Assembly: GCF_024199845.1 (NCBI RefSeq)
Contig: NZ_JANADO010000002.1
Coordinates: forward strand, 372,001 to 436,000
DNA: 64,000 bases
DNA from: Bradyrhizobium sp. CCGB12
GTDB lineage: Bacteria; Pseudomonadota; Alphaproteobacteria; Rhizobiales; Xanthobacteraceae
Reading direction: 5' to 3'
Shown here: positions 27,405 through 36,948 of the stretch, piece after piece
Layout of the letters: each line of letters begins with the position of its first letter
Numbering within the stretch: position 1 is the stretch's first letter
Notes under the pieces: generated by a model
The model's input: only the letters and a program-made list of their open reading frames with translations
What the model was told of the DNA's origin: nothing
Databases searched by the model: none
Program-made: the position numbers and the translations under genes

Positions 27405-27772
27405 TCCCCTCGCGTCCACTTGAGGGCGTTTCCGTTCTTGTCCTTGAAGACAACTACTACATCGCCGAAGAATCCCAGCTGACGCTGGAAGACGCCGGCG
27501 CGCGCGTGCTCGGCCCTTGTCGGAACCTGGAAGAGACTCTTGAAACGCTCGAGGCAGATCATCCGCAATGTGCTCTGGTCGACGTCAATCTCGGCGAGGG
27601 CCCTACATTCGAGCCTGCGAGAGCACTTCGAGCGGCCGGCGTCTCGGTGCTCTTGGTCACAGGCTATGATTCAGCAATCGTCCCAGCCGATCTCAAGGAT
27701 GTACCTTGCCTTCAGAAGCCGGTGGACTCCCGACGGCTGGTCAGCGCAGTTGCATCGGCGTCCGCGCGTTAG
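27401..27772 (+). CDS. Single-domain response regulator
   Basis: The 123-residue protein is a lone receiver domain: acidic pair Glu16-Asp17 in VLVLEDNYYIAEE, phospho-acceptor Asp61 in CALVDVNLGEG, Thr/Gly at LLVTGYD and Lys106 in CLQKPVD. No output domain is attached, so it would act by protein contact or as a phosphate sink. Its ATG overlaps the stop of the HWE kinase (ATGA), which implies translational coupling and that this kinase is its partner. CheY-like single domains next to HWE kinases are common in rhizobia. Confidence 0.9.
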   Translation: MIPSRPLEGVSVLVLEDNYYIAEESQLTLEDAGARVLGPCRNLEETLETLEADHPQCALVDVNLGEGPTFEPARALRAAGVSVLLVTGYDSAIVPADLKDVPCLQKPVDSRRLVSAVASASAR

Positions 27773-27820
27773 GGTTGCGCGGCTGATGCGTCGAAGGCAA
27801 GCAGCGTCCGCTGCTCTCTT

Positions 27821-27960
27821 TCAACCGAAAGCCGGCAGCTTCGTGATCAGCTTGTCCAGCGTGATCGGATAGTCGCGTACGCGGACGCCCGTCGCGTTCT
27901 GGATGCGTTCGCGACGGCCGCTGCCACACCGCAAATGCCGAGTTCGGCTAGGCCATTCGC
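27821..27960 (-). pseudogene. Molybdenum hydroxylase large-subunit relic
   Basis: Two frames read GLAELGICGVAAAVANA and then NATGVRVRDYPITLDKLITK and LPAFG before TGA. This is the C-terminal end of xanthine dehydrogenase/aldehyde oxidase-type molybdopterin subunits (GE.G.xGVAAAIANA..xATGVRVRDxPIT). Only some 45 residues remain. Confidence 0.5.
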
Positions 27961-28043
27961 GCTCGTCGGAACTGGCTGAGCTGCTACACGGGTCAGGTTT
28001 GCGGAGGGAGGAGCTTTTCCTTTCAAGCAGGACAGACACCATA

Positions 28044-28068
28044 GGAACGCCTTCCAATTCTCAGTGTT
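28044..28068 (+). promoter_or_regulatory. EcfG-like promoter of the amine oxidase relic
   Basis: GGAAC-N16-TGTT, 45 bases before the ATG at 28114. Correct spacing, one base from consensus. Confidence 0.45.
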
Positions 28069-28113
28069 CGGAGAGCAATCAGGCCCTCTCGGTTCACGTC
28101 ACTGCGCTCAGTC

Positions 28114-28582
28114 ATGCAGCATCGTTCGCTTGTCGACGTAGCCATTGTCGAAGCCGGCGCGGCCGGTTTGGCAGCAGCTCGGGAACTGCGGCTACACGGG
28201 TTGTCAGTCCTTGTTCTTGAAGCGCGCAACCGGGCCGACGGGCGCGCGACAACCAAGCGCCTCGACCGCGGCATCGTCTTTCACGTCCGTTGCGAATGGC
28301 TTCATTCCGCAGACATCAATTCTAGTATGAAGATGGCACGGGACTACGGATTCGACGTGGTATCTTCCCCGCCGCACTGTACTGAACACAGCTATCGTCG
28401 CGATTTTCTCAATAGAAGATCAAAGACAGTTTCAAGCGAGCCTGAGAGAATTCGATCTGCGCATCGCGCAGGCGGCCGAGCGTTGTGCCGACGCATCCGC
28501 CAACGACTGCCTGGATCACGACAACAGGTGGAAGGCCCTGATCGACGCGGAGGCTTTGCATCATACGGCTGCTCTACTTTAG
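28114..28582 (+). pseudogene. FAD-dependent amine oxidase, N-terminal fragment
   Basis: The frame opens with the flavin-binding Rossmann motif VDVAIVEAGAAGLAAARELR, in which the first Gly of GxGxxG is replaced by Glu, then LSVLVLEARNRADGRATTKR and CEWLHSADIN. After about 28400 the sequence changes frame and continues EDQRQFQASLREFDLRIAQA to a TAG at about 28580. The remaining two thirds of a typical 430-residue flavin monoamine oxidase is absent. The gene is thus a truncated relic with a still recognisable stress-type promoter. Confidence 0.72.
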
Positions 28583-29392
28583 GGCGTTGATATTTACGGA
28601 TTATTGCTGAGGTCGAGACAGACCAATTGACAAATGTCCGGTCAGGGTCAAACGGCGACCTCGCCCCTGATTGGGCTGGTCCGGTGTACCCCGCAGACCG
28701 GATGCCACGGTCGCTCGCAGCAAAGTCAGCATCGGGCCAATTCCGGACGTCTGCTGCCAATAGGCTCCTCGGCAAGGATCTATTAATCGTGAGCGCGAGC
28801 CTCACGTGCGATTTGATCGATTAGCGCTTAAGTTGTGATCGACATGATCGAAGGCTTGGGTGCAAATCGCATGCAATCGATGGTACGCCGGTGAAGCACC
28901 CCAATCCAAGGAGGCATCGATCCGTTCGGTGACTCCACTGGAGTCCGGACCGTGCGGGCATTGTATGGATGCTGGTGTTAGCAATTATTGCTATCGCCAT
29001 CTTTGCAGAGTTGCGGCTTATTACCCCTTCCTACCACAGCGGAACGCCAATGCGGCTTTGGACCCGACTGGGATTGCACACCTCATCCCAGCGGCGAACC
29101 CACATGCATCAAGAAGATCGGTCGGGAAATCAACCTGACGCGCGGCATCGGCAAATTGAACAAGCCAATAGATCCTGTGAGGTGGAACCGCCCGCAGACT
29201 TCTGCTCAGGGTCAAAGTACGAAGAATTCGGCCTGAGCAAAACTAGTCCGCTTCCACCAACGAAGCAGATTTCAATGTGACGGTTCGCCACTTCGCTGAC
29301 GCGTTGCATAGGATGCCGGAGAGCGATGGCCCAGGGTTGGTTGATCTGTGCTAGGCTTCTTCAACACATGGTTGGTTTTGGCGGAGGCGATT
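28583..29392. other. Gap without a recognisable gene
   Basis: Two stretches (28630-28760 and 29200-29280) have the look of the dispersed intergenic sequences common in Bradyrhizobium (GTCAGGGTCAAA, CAGGGTCAAAGT). No coding signal was found; the right end contains the leader of the ThuA-like gene. Confidence 0.4.
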
Positions 29393-30148
29393 GTGAGGCG
29401 ACGTGAGTTCATCGCGCTCCTCGGCGGCGCGGCGGCATTCCGACCACTCGGCGCGCATGCGCAGCGTCTGCCAGAGCGCATCCTCTATTTCACATACTCC
29501 GCCGGCTACCGGCATGATGTCATACCGCTTTCTAAGGTAATCTTGACTCAGCTCGGAAGCAATTCGGGTGTCTTTGAAGTCACTGCAACGGAAGACACGT
29601 CTGAATTTTCTACCGAAAACCTCGAGCGCTACGCAGCGGTGATGTTCTACACAACCGGAGAACTTCCGATGAGCGACGCGCAAAAGAGAGCTCTTCTCAA
29701 CTTTGTGCGCTCGGGCCGCGGATTCCTCGGCGTTCATTCGGCGACGGACACATTCTACAATTGGCCGGACTATCTCGACCTGATCGGCGGCTACTTTAAT
29801 GGTCATCCTTGGCATCAGGCCGTGAAGATCGAGGTGGTTGATGCCGGCGACCCCCTGGTGGCTTTTCTCGGGAATTCGTTGCAAGTCGAGGACGAGATCT
29901 ACCAGATCAGCGACTTCGAATATCGTGGATCACGCGTGCTTCTGCGCCTCGACCCAAGCTCGGTGGACCTTGGCAAGACTGGCGTACATCAACGATTCTA
30001 TGGCTGGCCTCTCACCTGGACCCGATTCTATGGCGAGGGACGAGTACTTTATTCGGCGCTAGGCCACGAGCCGTCAGTTTGGCAGGACGCCCGCTACCAG
30101 CGAATCCTCACGAACGCTATCACTTGGTCTATGCGAAGGTCGCCCTAG
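29393..30148 (+). CDS. Exported ThuA-like protein
   Basis: GTG at 29393 is chosen because GGAGG lies six bases upstream and a Tat signal starts directly there: VRRREFIALLGGAAAFRPLG, cut after AHA. The mature domain has the ThuA fold: RILYFTYSAGYRHDVIPLSK, YAAVMFYTTGELPMSDAQKR, a glutamine-amidotransferase-like GRGFLGVHSATDTFYNWPDY and FNGHPWHQAVKIEVV. ThuA-like proteins are linked to trehalose or other sugar use; the enzyme activity is unresolved. With the Tat signal the protein should be periplasmic. The gene looks intact and single. Confidence 0.85.
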   Translation: MRRREFIALLGGAAAFRPLGAHAQRLPERILYFTYSAGYRHDVIPLSKVILTQLGSNSGVFEVTATEDTSEFSTENLERYAAVMFYTTGELPMSDAQKRALLNFVRSGRGFLGVHSATDTFYNWPDYLDLIGGYFNGHPWHQAVKIEVVDAGDPLVAFLGNSLQVEDEIYQISDFEYRGSRVLLRLDPSSVDLGKTGVHQRFYGWPLTWTRFYGEGRVLYSALGHEPSVWQDARYQRILTNAITWSMRRSP

Positions 30149-30233
30149 TAGACGCCGCGGCACTTCCCATTTGCGCCACCGCCGGGTTCGTTGGCTGGTG
30201 TCCGTGCCAGAGGTTCGGACCGTCTTGGTCTGC

Positions 30234-30317
30234 GACTTCCGCTTCGGGTCAAAACCGGGCCTCTCATCGTTAGAATTGGACGCAAGTACGTCTCCAATCG
30301 TCCGAAAGCGGAAGTGG
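30234..30317. repeat. Palindromic intergenic element
   Basis: ACTTCCGCTTCGGG near 30235 is repeated in inverted form (CCGAAAGCGGAAGT) at 30302-30315, with a nested pair ATTGGACG and CGTCTCCAAT between. The roughly 80-base unit can fold into a long hairpin. It resembles the GTCAAAACCGG-type palindromes scattered in Bradyrhizobium intergenic regions. Confidence 0.45.
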
Positions 30318-30636
30318 ATCGGAAGGGTTCCCCGCTAAAAATGGCCAGCCTCACAAGTTGAGGAGGTCAACATGACCGATATTCTGAGCGTTAACCCCCC
30401 GTTTCGGGGCGCACTCCGTGGAATAAGGGCAAGATCGTCGGCGCGACGCCACCCCTCATCCTGGCATAGGTCGACGACGCTCTTGCAATAGCAGAACAAG
30501 TTGACGTCTGAATTCGGGGGCAGAGCGGGCGCGCTCTGCTCTGCCCTCACAGACTGCTCCGGGCCAACAACCGACTTCGGAACGGCGCCGCTGTAGAATC
30601 CAAAGAAGAGCACGGGATGATCCTCTTCAGTTGGCG

Positions 30637-31020
30637 TCAAAACATCCCATTTGCGTTTGCGGAGTGCTCGGGAAGGGTTTGCAGCACATCCCAGTGCTCA
30701 ACGATCCTGCCATCGTCATCAAGTCGGAAAATGTCCATTCCGGCGTAGTCTTTGTCGCCGGGCCAATGCTGGAAGCAATGGAGGACGACGTATGCGCCCT
30801 CGGCGATCACACGCTGAAATTCAACCTTTTTGCCGGGATATTCGCGAGCCATCCGCTCGAAATAATCAATGAAGCCCTGCTTGCCCGTGGCGACGTGAGG
30901 GTTGTGCTGAAGATATTCGACCCCGACGTAGCGCTCTACCGCTTCGCGCGGCCGACATTTGTTGAACATCAGATCATAAAATTCGACCACGTGCTGCTTG
31001 TTAGCTGCCAAGTTCACCAT
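30637..31020 (-). CDS. NTF2-like / SnoaL-type protein
   Basis: ATG at 31020 (after GGAGCGG) gives 127 residues: [59 protein letters not shown] and [19 protein letters not shown]. This is the SnoaL-like branch of the NTF2 fold, a small alpha+beta barrel used by cyclases, isomerases and binding proteins; the HNP and EHWD residues are typical of the predicted SnoaL-like ester cyclases. There is no signal peptide. The substrate is unknown and no partner gene is adjacent. Confidence 0.85.
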   Translation of the reverse strand: MVNLAANKQHVVEFYDLMFNKCRPREAVERYVGVEYLQHNPHVATGKQGFIDYFERMAREYPGKKVEFQRVIAEGAYVVLHCFQHWPGDKDYAGMDIFRLDDDGRIVEHWDVLQTLPEHSANANGMF

Positions 31021-31114
31021 AAGCCGCTCCGATCCATTATCGTTGAGCAAGTGCGGAAAGATCGGGCCGGCTGGAAGCAGCGTCAAGGGGCTATATTTTC
31101 GACTGCATCAAATC

Positions 31115-31235
31115 AATGGAATGTCAGCGTTGGGTCAAAAGCAGCGGTCACCCCATCAGTCGGGCAACGTCGGGCCTCCCTCGACAGCAGACATGGCAAT
31201 GGCTCTCGTGATGTTCGGCTCGGGGCCAGCGGCGC
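31115..31235 (+). repeat. Dispersed intergenic repeat, copy A
   Basis: The stretch GGTCAAAAGCAGCGGTCA...GCAATGGCTCTCGTG corresponds to 46060-46175 (GACAAAAGCAGCGGTCA...GCAACGGCTCTTGTG) at about 70% identity by eye over 100 bases. In one frame it spells MSALGQKQRS, a peptide that recurs in Bradyrhizobium annotations as spurious small ORFs. It is most likely a non-coding dispersed repeat. Confidence 0.5.
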
Positions 31236-31926
31236 ATGCTAGCACGAGGGCGCTCTCAGGGTGGGGCATGTCGCCCTTCAGCATGCGTTCCACTGTCCTG
31301 CTCGTACTTATCGACGGGGGGCACGTCCAGCATCTACGTGCTTCTCGGCCTCTACCTATCGGACTGATTGCGTTGGGCCTAGCCTGCCTGCTGTTCGTCC
31401 CGCTCGCTAAGCGGTACGGATGGGGCAATGAAGGGCGCCTCACGAGGCATCTCAGTCGTCCGCAGTTTGAAGACGAAAGCCGCAAGTCCAGTTGAAGGGC
31501 ACCGAGGGGACGTCCGCTCCGGATCAAGCAGTGAACGGTTGAGCCACGTTCTATAGCGACGATCAGATACAGGATGCGATTGCTGCCTCGGAGGACCACA
31601 CTCCCTGTATTTGGGAGAGGATGAAGAAGATGGCTTCGACCCCGGACGATCCTCACGATAAGGAACAAGAAACAGAACCGGGAGCAATCGTGCGCGTCCT
31701 TACCATTGTCTTACCCAAGGTGTCCTTCGTCGCGCAAGCTGAAGACAAAAAAGAAGCAAGAGCGCGTCTTAGCATCGATGTGGGCAACGCTGTTCGCCCG
31801 GGAATCACGTCAGCTAGGGGCGGTTCCTAGATCAAAATTGTAACGACTGCTAATGGGATGGACCGGCTGCTTCCTCTGCGGGGATAGTCTGCAAAGGCTA
31901 CCCCGCAGCATCCGGAAAAACAGCTC
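31236..31926. other. Gap with unplaced hydrophobic frame
   Basis: A plus-strand frame near 31345-31440 (PIGLIALGLACLLFVPLAKR) could be a lost membrane helix but has no start or family. A second open frame, 31630-31830 (MASTPDDPHDKEQETEPGAI), follows GAGAGG and is acidic; coding status is unproven. Confidence 0.35.
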
Positions 31927-32885
31927 ATGGACACCACCCCCGCTGGCCTCGATCGGCATCGACATCGCGAACGAAGTCTTCCACGTCATCGGTTTTGGCA
32001 CGGACGGGCTGTCGCCAGATCAAGCGACTGGCGCTGGTCGAGGCCTTCAAGAAGCGCCACCTTGTGTGGTCGGCATGGAGGCATGCCTCAGTGCACACTT
32101 TGTCAGCCGGGCGCTGCGCCAGCGGGGCCACCAGCCGCGGATCATCCCGCGATCTATGTCAAGGCGTTCGTAAAGGGACAGAAGAACGACTACAACGACG
32201 CCGAGCCAATTGCAGAGGCCGCCCTGGGGCCGAATCTGCGCGTTGTTTGTGAGAAGACGCAGGACCAGCTCGACCTCCAGGCCCTGCATCGCATTCGACC
32301 TCGCCTGGTCTCGCGACGGGCGGCGACGATCAATCAGGCCGCGCATTCGTGGCGATCCTGGAGAGCCGTCAGGATGAGATATCGCCACGAACGCGCGGCC
32401 TGATTACTGGCTTGTACGAAGACCGGATATCTCTCGATGAACGGGTCGAGAGCCTTTCCGGTGAGATTGACCAGACCGGTGAGAAGGAAACTGACCGCCG
32501 TTGCCTCATGAGCATTCCGGGCATCGGCCCACCGATCTCGACCGCCGTGGTCGCCGCCATTGGTACCGGCGAGGCATTCGAGCGCGGGCGAGACTTGGGC
32601 GCATGGCTTAGTCTTGTGCCACAGCACAGGCGGCCGATCCATTCTGGGCCGCATCTCCAAACGAGGGAGCAAGTACCTCAGAACCCTATCATCCCCGCAA
32701 ACGTCATCCTGATGCGTCCGCACAATTGGGAATGCTTCAGCTTCGGAGCATGGCTCCGGAACGCAGCCCCACGGCTGCATCGCAACAAGCTGGCTACGGC
32801 CAACAAATTAGCGCGGATCGCGTGGAGCATCCTGCGCAATGAGACGGCCTTGGACGCTCCCCGCCACGAGGTGATGGCGATCTGA
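31927..32885 (+). mobile_element. IS110-family transposase, degenerate
   Basis: Pieces in three frames give a full IS110 transposase order: MDTTP, LASIGIDIANEVFHVIGFG (DEDD-type catalytic start), CVVGMEACLSAHFVSRALRQ, PAIYVKAFVKGQKNDYNDAE, AILESRQDEISPRTRGLITG, RLMSIPGIGPPISTAVVAAI (C-terminal transposase_20 domain) and FSFGAWLRNAAPRLHRNKLA. The Asp of GIDIA, Glu of GMEA and NDYNDAE acids are seen. At least three indels prevent expression. No terminal repeats could be identified, as is common for IS110. Confidence 0.82.
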
Positions 32886-33507
32886 GCCAAACCTCATCCG
32901 AGTTCGCGATAGAGAAAATGCATGGAACGGATCAATGAGCGCATGCAGAGTCTGGTAACCCAAATGGTTGCTTGCCAACCTGTCCGCTAATGAGACAAAG
33001 ATGCATGCGTATTCCCATCAAGGCCACGGTCCGCGATCCGATGAACCAGGCCCGATACAATCAGCGTTTCCGCAACCCACGCACAATGTCTTGCGACGCA
33101 GCCGGTCCATACATATGGGTCATGTGTGGACGGCTCCTGGTTGGCAAGGAGAATCTTCACTTTGCGGCCGGTCCATCCTACGTTTACGACTACAGGACCT
33201 GGTTTTGTGGGAAACTGACGGGATCAGGCCGGTATCGGTCGCACAGTTTCTTGGGCAGGGCATCGGGGAAAGAGCCATAATAAGTGGTTTGGCGCTATCA
33301 TAAATCTTCTGAGAAAATGCTCTCACCGAAAAACAGTCCAACAAATCCAGATTGTGGAAACGCCGTGACCGCAAGATAAGGTCGCGCTGATCAACTGGGA
33401 CATCCCCGATCTCGACTCGGTGCTGGTTCATAACGCGGCGATTTCCACGCGGTCGCGCATGATATCGCCGCGCAGCCGCCTGGGACGACAGCCAAGTGGG
33501 GAGCCGT
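32886..33507. other. Gap without a recognisable gene
   Basis: Nothing assignable. A minus-of-interest frame near 33380-33490 (KVALINWDIPDLDSVLVHNA) looks protein-like, but no family came to mind and it is short. Confidence 0.35.
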
Positions 33508-35013
33508 CTAGTCACGATGAGAAGTGAGCGTGAACTGGAAGACGGCGCCCCGCGGCTTGTTCACCGTGACCCACAATCGTCCTCCATGAGCCGCAATGAT
33601 CGACCTACAGATGGCCAGACCCATGCCTAAGCCATGGGACTTGGTCGTGTAGAACGCATCGAACACACGTTCGGCAGATGCCGAGTCGAGCCCTGGGCCG
33701 GTGTCCCGTACGGCGACGCTCACATCGCCCGCAACATCCCTTTCGGTACTAATCTGCAGCGCTCGGCTACCCTCCTCGAGGCTGGTCATGGCGTCGATGG
33801 CATTTAGGATCAGATTAAGGAGCACCTGCTGCAGCTGAATGCGCTCACCTTCGATCTGCGGCAGGTCCTCCGCCAGTTGCGTCTGCAGCGAAATTCCATG
33901 CCTCACCGCCTCACTTCGGACTATGGCAACGACGTCCAGAACGGCTTCGTTGAAATCGAGGCGGCTTCTGGGGACCGGCGCTTTCCTGACCATAGCGCGG
34001 ATCCGGTGGACGATCTCGCCAGCTCGTTGACTATCTGTGACAATGTGCTCGAGGGACTCGCGGGCCTTATTCAGATTGGGCGGGTTAGCGCCCAGCCAGT
34101 TTAAGGCCGCGTCGGCGTTGGTGAGCACAGCGGAGATCGGCTGATTGACCTCGTGGGCAATCGAAGCCGTCAACTGCCCCATGGTAGCAACGCGACTGAC
34201 GTGAGCGAGCTCGACCTGTGTCTTCTGGCGTTCGATATTGCCGTTCTTGAAGACATTGACCGCATCGGCCATCGCGCCGATTTCGTCACGCCGACCAATC
34301 TCGGGCACGTCGATGCTGGTGTCGCCCTTGGCGAGTGCGGCCATGGCGCCGGTCATGCGCGTGATCGGCGTCGCGATAGCTCGGGTGAGTAGAATACCCA
34401 TCAACACCGCGATGATGAGCGAGGCTCCGGCTCCCAGCAGGGTCGCCATGTATGCAGTGACATATGCCTGCTTCTGAGCAGCGTCACGCTTTGCCAACAG
34501 ATCGCGCTCAAGCTTCTCGAATTCGCTCGCTTTGGTGCGGATAGCATCCATGGCGGCTCTGCTGGTCGACCCCTCCAACGCGCGCGCTTCCCCGCGGGTC
34601 GCTGGATTCGTCATCAGCGCGATCTCCCGTTCGGCGGTCTCCATGCGCCACGTCGTCGCCAGCTTGTTCAATTCATCGAGCCGGTCTTGCTGGACCGGGT
34701 TATCCGAAGTCTGTGCTCTTAATTTCCGGATCGCCGCACTAAAGTTGTCGCCGCCCCTGCGGTACGGCTCCAAGAATATCTCGTCGCCGCTGATCAAATA
34801 GCCGCGCAGGCTGGTTTCCTGATCCAGCATTGCCGCCACCGCCATCTCGAGCGTGTCCAACACGTCAGTGGTATGGACCCGCCAGTTCTTGGCCTCTTCG
34901 GTCACGCGAAGTCTGTCGTATATGATTGCACCGCTCACGAATATGACCGCGACAACAGCTGCAAACGCGGCCATTAGCTTGTGCGAAATCGGTAAATCGG
35001 AAAACGCGGACAC
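33508..35013 (-). CDS. Membrane sensor histidine kinase, CHASE3-HAMP
   Basis: A GTG start at 35013 (GAGG six bases upstream) is preferred to the TTG at 35040; the protein then has 501 residues. Order: membrane helix 1 (LMAAFAAVVAVIFVSGAIIY), a periplasmic helical CHASE3-type domain (MLDQETSLRGYLISGDEIFL is diagnostic), helix 2 (about 187-210), HAMP (TRAIATPITRMTGAMAALAK), HisKA with His287 in SIAHEVNQPISAVLTN, and HATPase (NLILNAIDAM, DTGPGLDSASAERVFDAFYT). The HxVNQPL-like H box is that of FixL/DctB-type kinases. It senses an unknown external signal. No response regulator adjoins the gene. Confidence 0.92.
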   Translation of the reverse strand: MSAFSDLPISHKLMAAFAAVVAVIFVSGAIIYDRLRVTEEAKNWRVHTTDVLDTLEMAVAAMLDQETSLRGYLISGDEIFLEPYRRGGDNFSAAIRKLRAQTSDNPVQQDRLDELNKLATTWRMETAEREIALMTNPATRGEARALEGSTSRAAMDAIRTKASEFEKLERDLLAKRDAAQKQAYVTAYMATLLGAGASLIIAVLMGILLTRAIATPITRMTGAMAALAKGDTSIDVPEIGRRDEIGAMADAVNVFKNGNIERQKTQVELAHVSRVATMGQLTASIAHEVNQPISAVLTNADAALNWLGANPPNLNKARESLEHIVTDSQRAGEIVHRIRAMVRKAPVPRSRLDFNEAVLDVVAIVRSEAVRHGISLQTQLAEDLPQIEGERIQLQQVLLNLILNAIDAMTSLEEGSRALQISTERDVAGDVSVAVRDTGPGLDSASAERVFDAFYTTKSHGLGMGLAICRSIIAAHGGRLWVTVNKPRGAVFQFTLTSHRD

Positions 35014-35208
35014 CTTATCCTCGGAGCCGAAAACAACCAACCGGTCAGCTATTTGGGTTGGAGATTGATCTCAACGGATGGCATTCGCAAGAATTTGACG
35101 TGGCGTGGTCATAGGGCAAAGCAACGCAGCCGCGGTGCTCAATCAGCTTGACAAACACAAGGTGTCCCTCGCCGCCTAGCTCTTGGCGCACTCCTTCTAT
35201 GGCAAGTT

Positions 35209-35345
35209 GGGCCCCCGAGAGAAAGCCGCAAACCACATTTTTGATGAGAAGAGGGTCCGGACGGCGCAATCTGCCGTCCGGCTAAACCCCTGCTTGCAGG
35301 CGACCAACGTGCAGAGTGAGCCGCGCTATTCGCGGCTCGCGATGT
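35209..35345. repeat. Shared 135-bp element, copy A, with strong hairpin
   Basis: This block and 49450-49580 share GAAAGCCGCA...TTGATGA...CCGGACG...GCCGTCCGGCTAA...CTGCTTG and a final GC hairpin. Here the hairpin is GAGCCGCG-CTATT-CGCGGCTC (35318-35338), an 8-bp perfect stem. In one frame both copies can be read as AVRLxxCLxxxxxQxxPR, so either a repeated non-coding element or the end of a lost gene family. Confidence 0.45.
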
Positions 35346-35549
35346 TGAATAAAATCGTCATGCCGTTAGATAGTCCCGTATCGCGTAGCCAACATTGTGG
35401 CGAAAGCGGGCACTAGGAGTCTAGCCCATCTGTGGGTTCTCATATCGTCACTTAGACGAAATTGACGCCGAGAGGAGCCGCAACTCTTCAGCCTGACTAC
35501 GCGGCTCACATGGAAGAACAGGATCGTCATGTCCGCGCGATTATCACAA

Positions 35550-35865
35550 TTATTGCGCGCGGCCGATGTCGCCCACGTCGACATCGGCATCGCGCGCTCC
35601 ACCGTCACGCCTCAGGCTCAGGCGCACGGTCTTGCCGATCCCGATCTGCTCGATCTGATCGGTGAGGGCAGAGAGGCGACGCACCGGCTTGCCGTCAGCA
35701 GCGGTGATGACGTCGCCGAGTTTGCCGGATGAGGAGTTGACGCCGCGGATTCCGGCGCGTTCGGCCGGAGAGCCGGGCACGGTGCGTACGACGATCAAAC
35801 CTTCGGTTCCCAAACGAGTGGCGACCGCTTCGCTCGCGGCGACGATACCGATTGAACGGGTCCTC
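35550..35865 (-). pseudogene. HtrA/DegP-type protease, C-terminal PDZ fragment
   Basis: One frame from about 35865 reads IGIVAASEAVATRLGTEGLI, VVRTVPGSPAERAGIRGV, GDVITAADGKPVRRLSALTD and QIGIGKTVRLSLRRDG. This is the linker and PDZ domain at the end of HtrA-like serine proteases; the carboxylate-binding and IGxG elements are clear. The trypsin-like domain with His-Asp-Ser and the signal peptide are missing, so only the regulatory domain remains. Position 35865 joins unrelated sequence containing a small gene start on the other strand (35911). Confidence 0.72.
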
Positions 35866-35910
35866 CGGCCTTGGACCGGATGCCCGTACGCATTTCAACG
35901 GAGGACGATC

Positions 35911-36096
35911 ATGCCAACGCTTGAAGACCTGAAGGCTTACATGGAGCGCGCGCAGCCGGGTTGCAGCACCCCGGCAAGCGGAAGGCTACGAGTTCGCGCG
36001 AGTGCGAAAACCTCAAAGGGAGTTGGTTCGCCAAGTAGAGCCGGAGAATTCTCGCGGATTTTACCCGTCAGGAACAAATTGCAACCCGGGCGATAG
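35911..36096 (+). CDS. Possible small protein with strong ribosome site
   Basis: GGAGGACGATC precedes ATG, an excellent initiation region. The frame starts MPTLEDLKAYMERAQPG, a plausible amphipathic helix, then becomes Ser/Arg-rich up to a stop after 61 codons. The second half looks random, so this may be the beginning of a truncated gene. Confidence 0.33.
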   Translation: MPTLEDLKAYMERAQPGCSTPASGRLRVRASAKTSKGVGSPSRAGEFSRILPVRNKLQPGR

Positions 36097-36403
36097 CTTC
36101 CAGCTCCGGCGTTCACCTGGCGCCCCTTGGCGCTGGAGGCCAACGGCCTCAGCTCGCGGCGGCTGAGTCCGCTCTTAGTGGGTTGGATGCAATAGTTCTG
36201 CTCACTGCCTTTACGCTGACGGGCCACTGTCGTTTGCAGAGACGATTCCCCGCGCTTGGGAGCGTAAGCAAGCGGAGAAGCTGCTCTGCTCGCTCCTTCG
36301 TCAAATTCGCCGCCCAATCTCCCCCGATCAATGCCGGCCCCTTGCGTTCTCGATTTAGACCATCCAACCGTTGCCTCCCACGTGTTGTTGCGCGGAGAAT
36401 TCC

Positions 36404-36571
36404 ATGACCATCAATCGTCGCAATTCCATTATCGTCGCCGTGATAGCGGCTGCACTGCTGGTGTTTGCCGCTGGCAATCTCCGGCATGTTCCCTGGCTAG
36501 GTTCGGTTGCTCGCGCGAGTGCGGAGCGCGGCCCGCTGTCGGAGGCCGAGCGCGCCAATATCGATATCTAG
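36404..36571 (+). CDS. Small single-helix membrane or exported protein
   Basis: ATG at 36404, with GGAG eight bases upstream, encodes 55 residues: MTINRRNSIIVAVIAAALLV then FAAGNLRHVPWLG and an acidic tail LSEAERANIDI. The hydrophobic stretch 9-23 after Arg-Arg would anchor or export it. No family is known. Confidence 0.45.
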   Translation: MTINRRNSIIVAVIAAALLVFAAGNLRHVPWLGSVARASAERGPLSEAERANIDI

Positions 36572-36890
36572 CTAATTTGAACATGTCTCAAAGGATCGTA
36601 AAGGTAAGTACCTTTCCAACGCGTCACCTGCCAGCAAGGTCCTCCCTTTGTCCTTTGGGCGCGATTCTGGGGCAAAACGGAACCCGAAAATTTGGAGCGG
36701 ATCGCCTTGGCAACGAGAGCATACGTATCCCACGCACATTCTCGGCCTGCGACCGTTTCTCGACTGCGGCGCACTGGCGTCGATCGAGGCCACCGGCTCG
36801 GCCTTTGGAGAGCGGACTGCGCCTTCTCTCACCCGCTTGAGCTATGGCGCCGGGCGGTTGCAAGCGAGGAGCCAACTTGTGCACTTCATA
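36572..36890. other. Gap without a recognisable gene
   Basis: Read on both strands; no motif, repeat or structural signal could be supported. It ends at the stress-type promoter of the third DUF4142 gene. Confidence 0.4.
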
Positions 36891-36915
36891 GGAACGATGG
36901 GTGGAACTACCTGTT
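36891..36915 (+). promoter_or_regulatory. EcfG-like promoter of DUF4142 gene 3
   Basis: GGAAC-N16-TGTT, ending 33 bases before the ATG at 36949. A second GGAAC (36903) lies inside the spacer. Confidence 0.5.
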
Positions 36916-36948
36916 CATTACTGGCCGAGATATCTCAAGGAGCCGAAC

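Noticed and set aside
30234..30317. Possible CRISPR-like or tRNA-like structure
   Set aside because: Only one palindromic unit is present, with no regular spacing or cloverleaf; it fits a dispersed palindrome.
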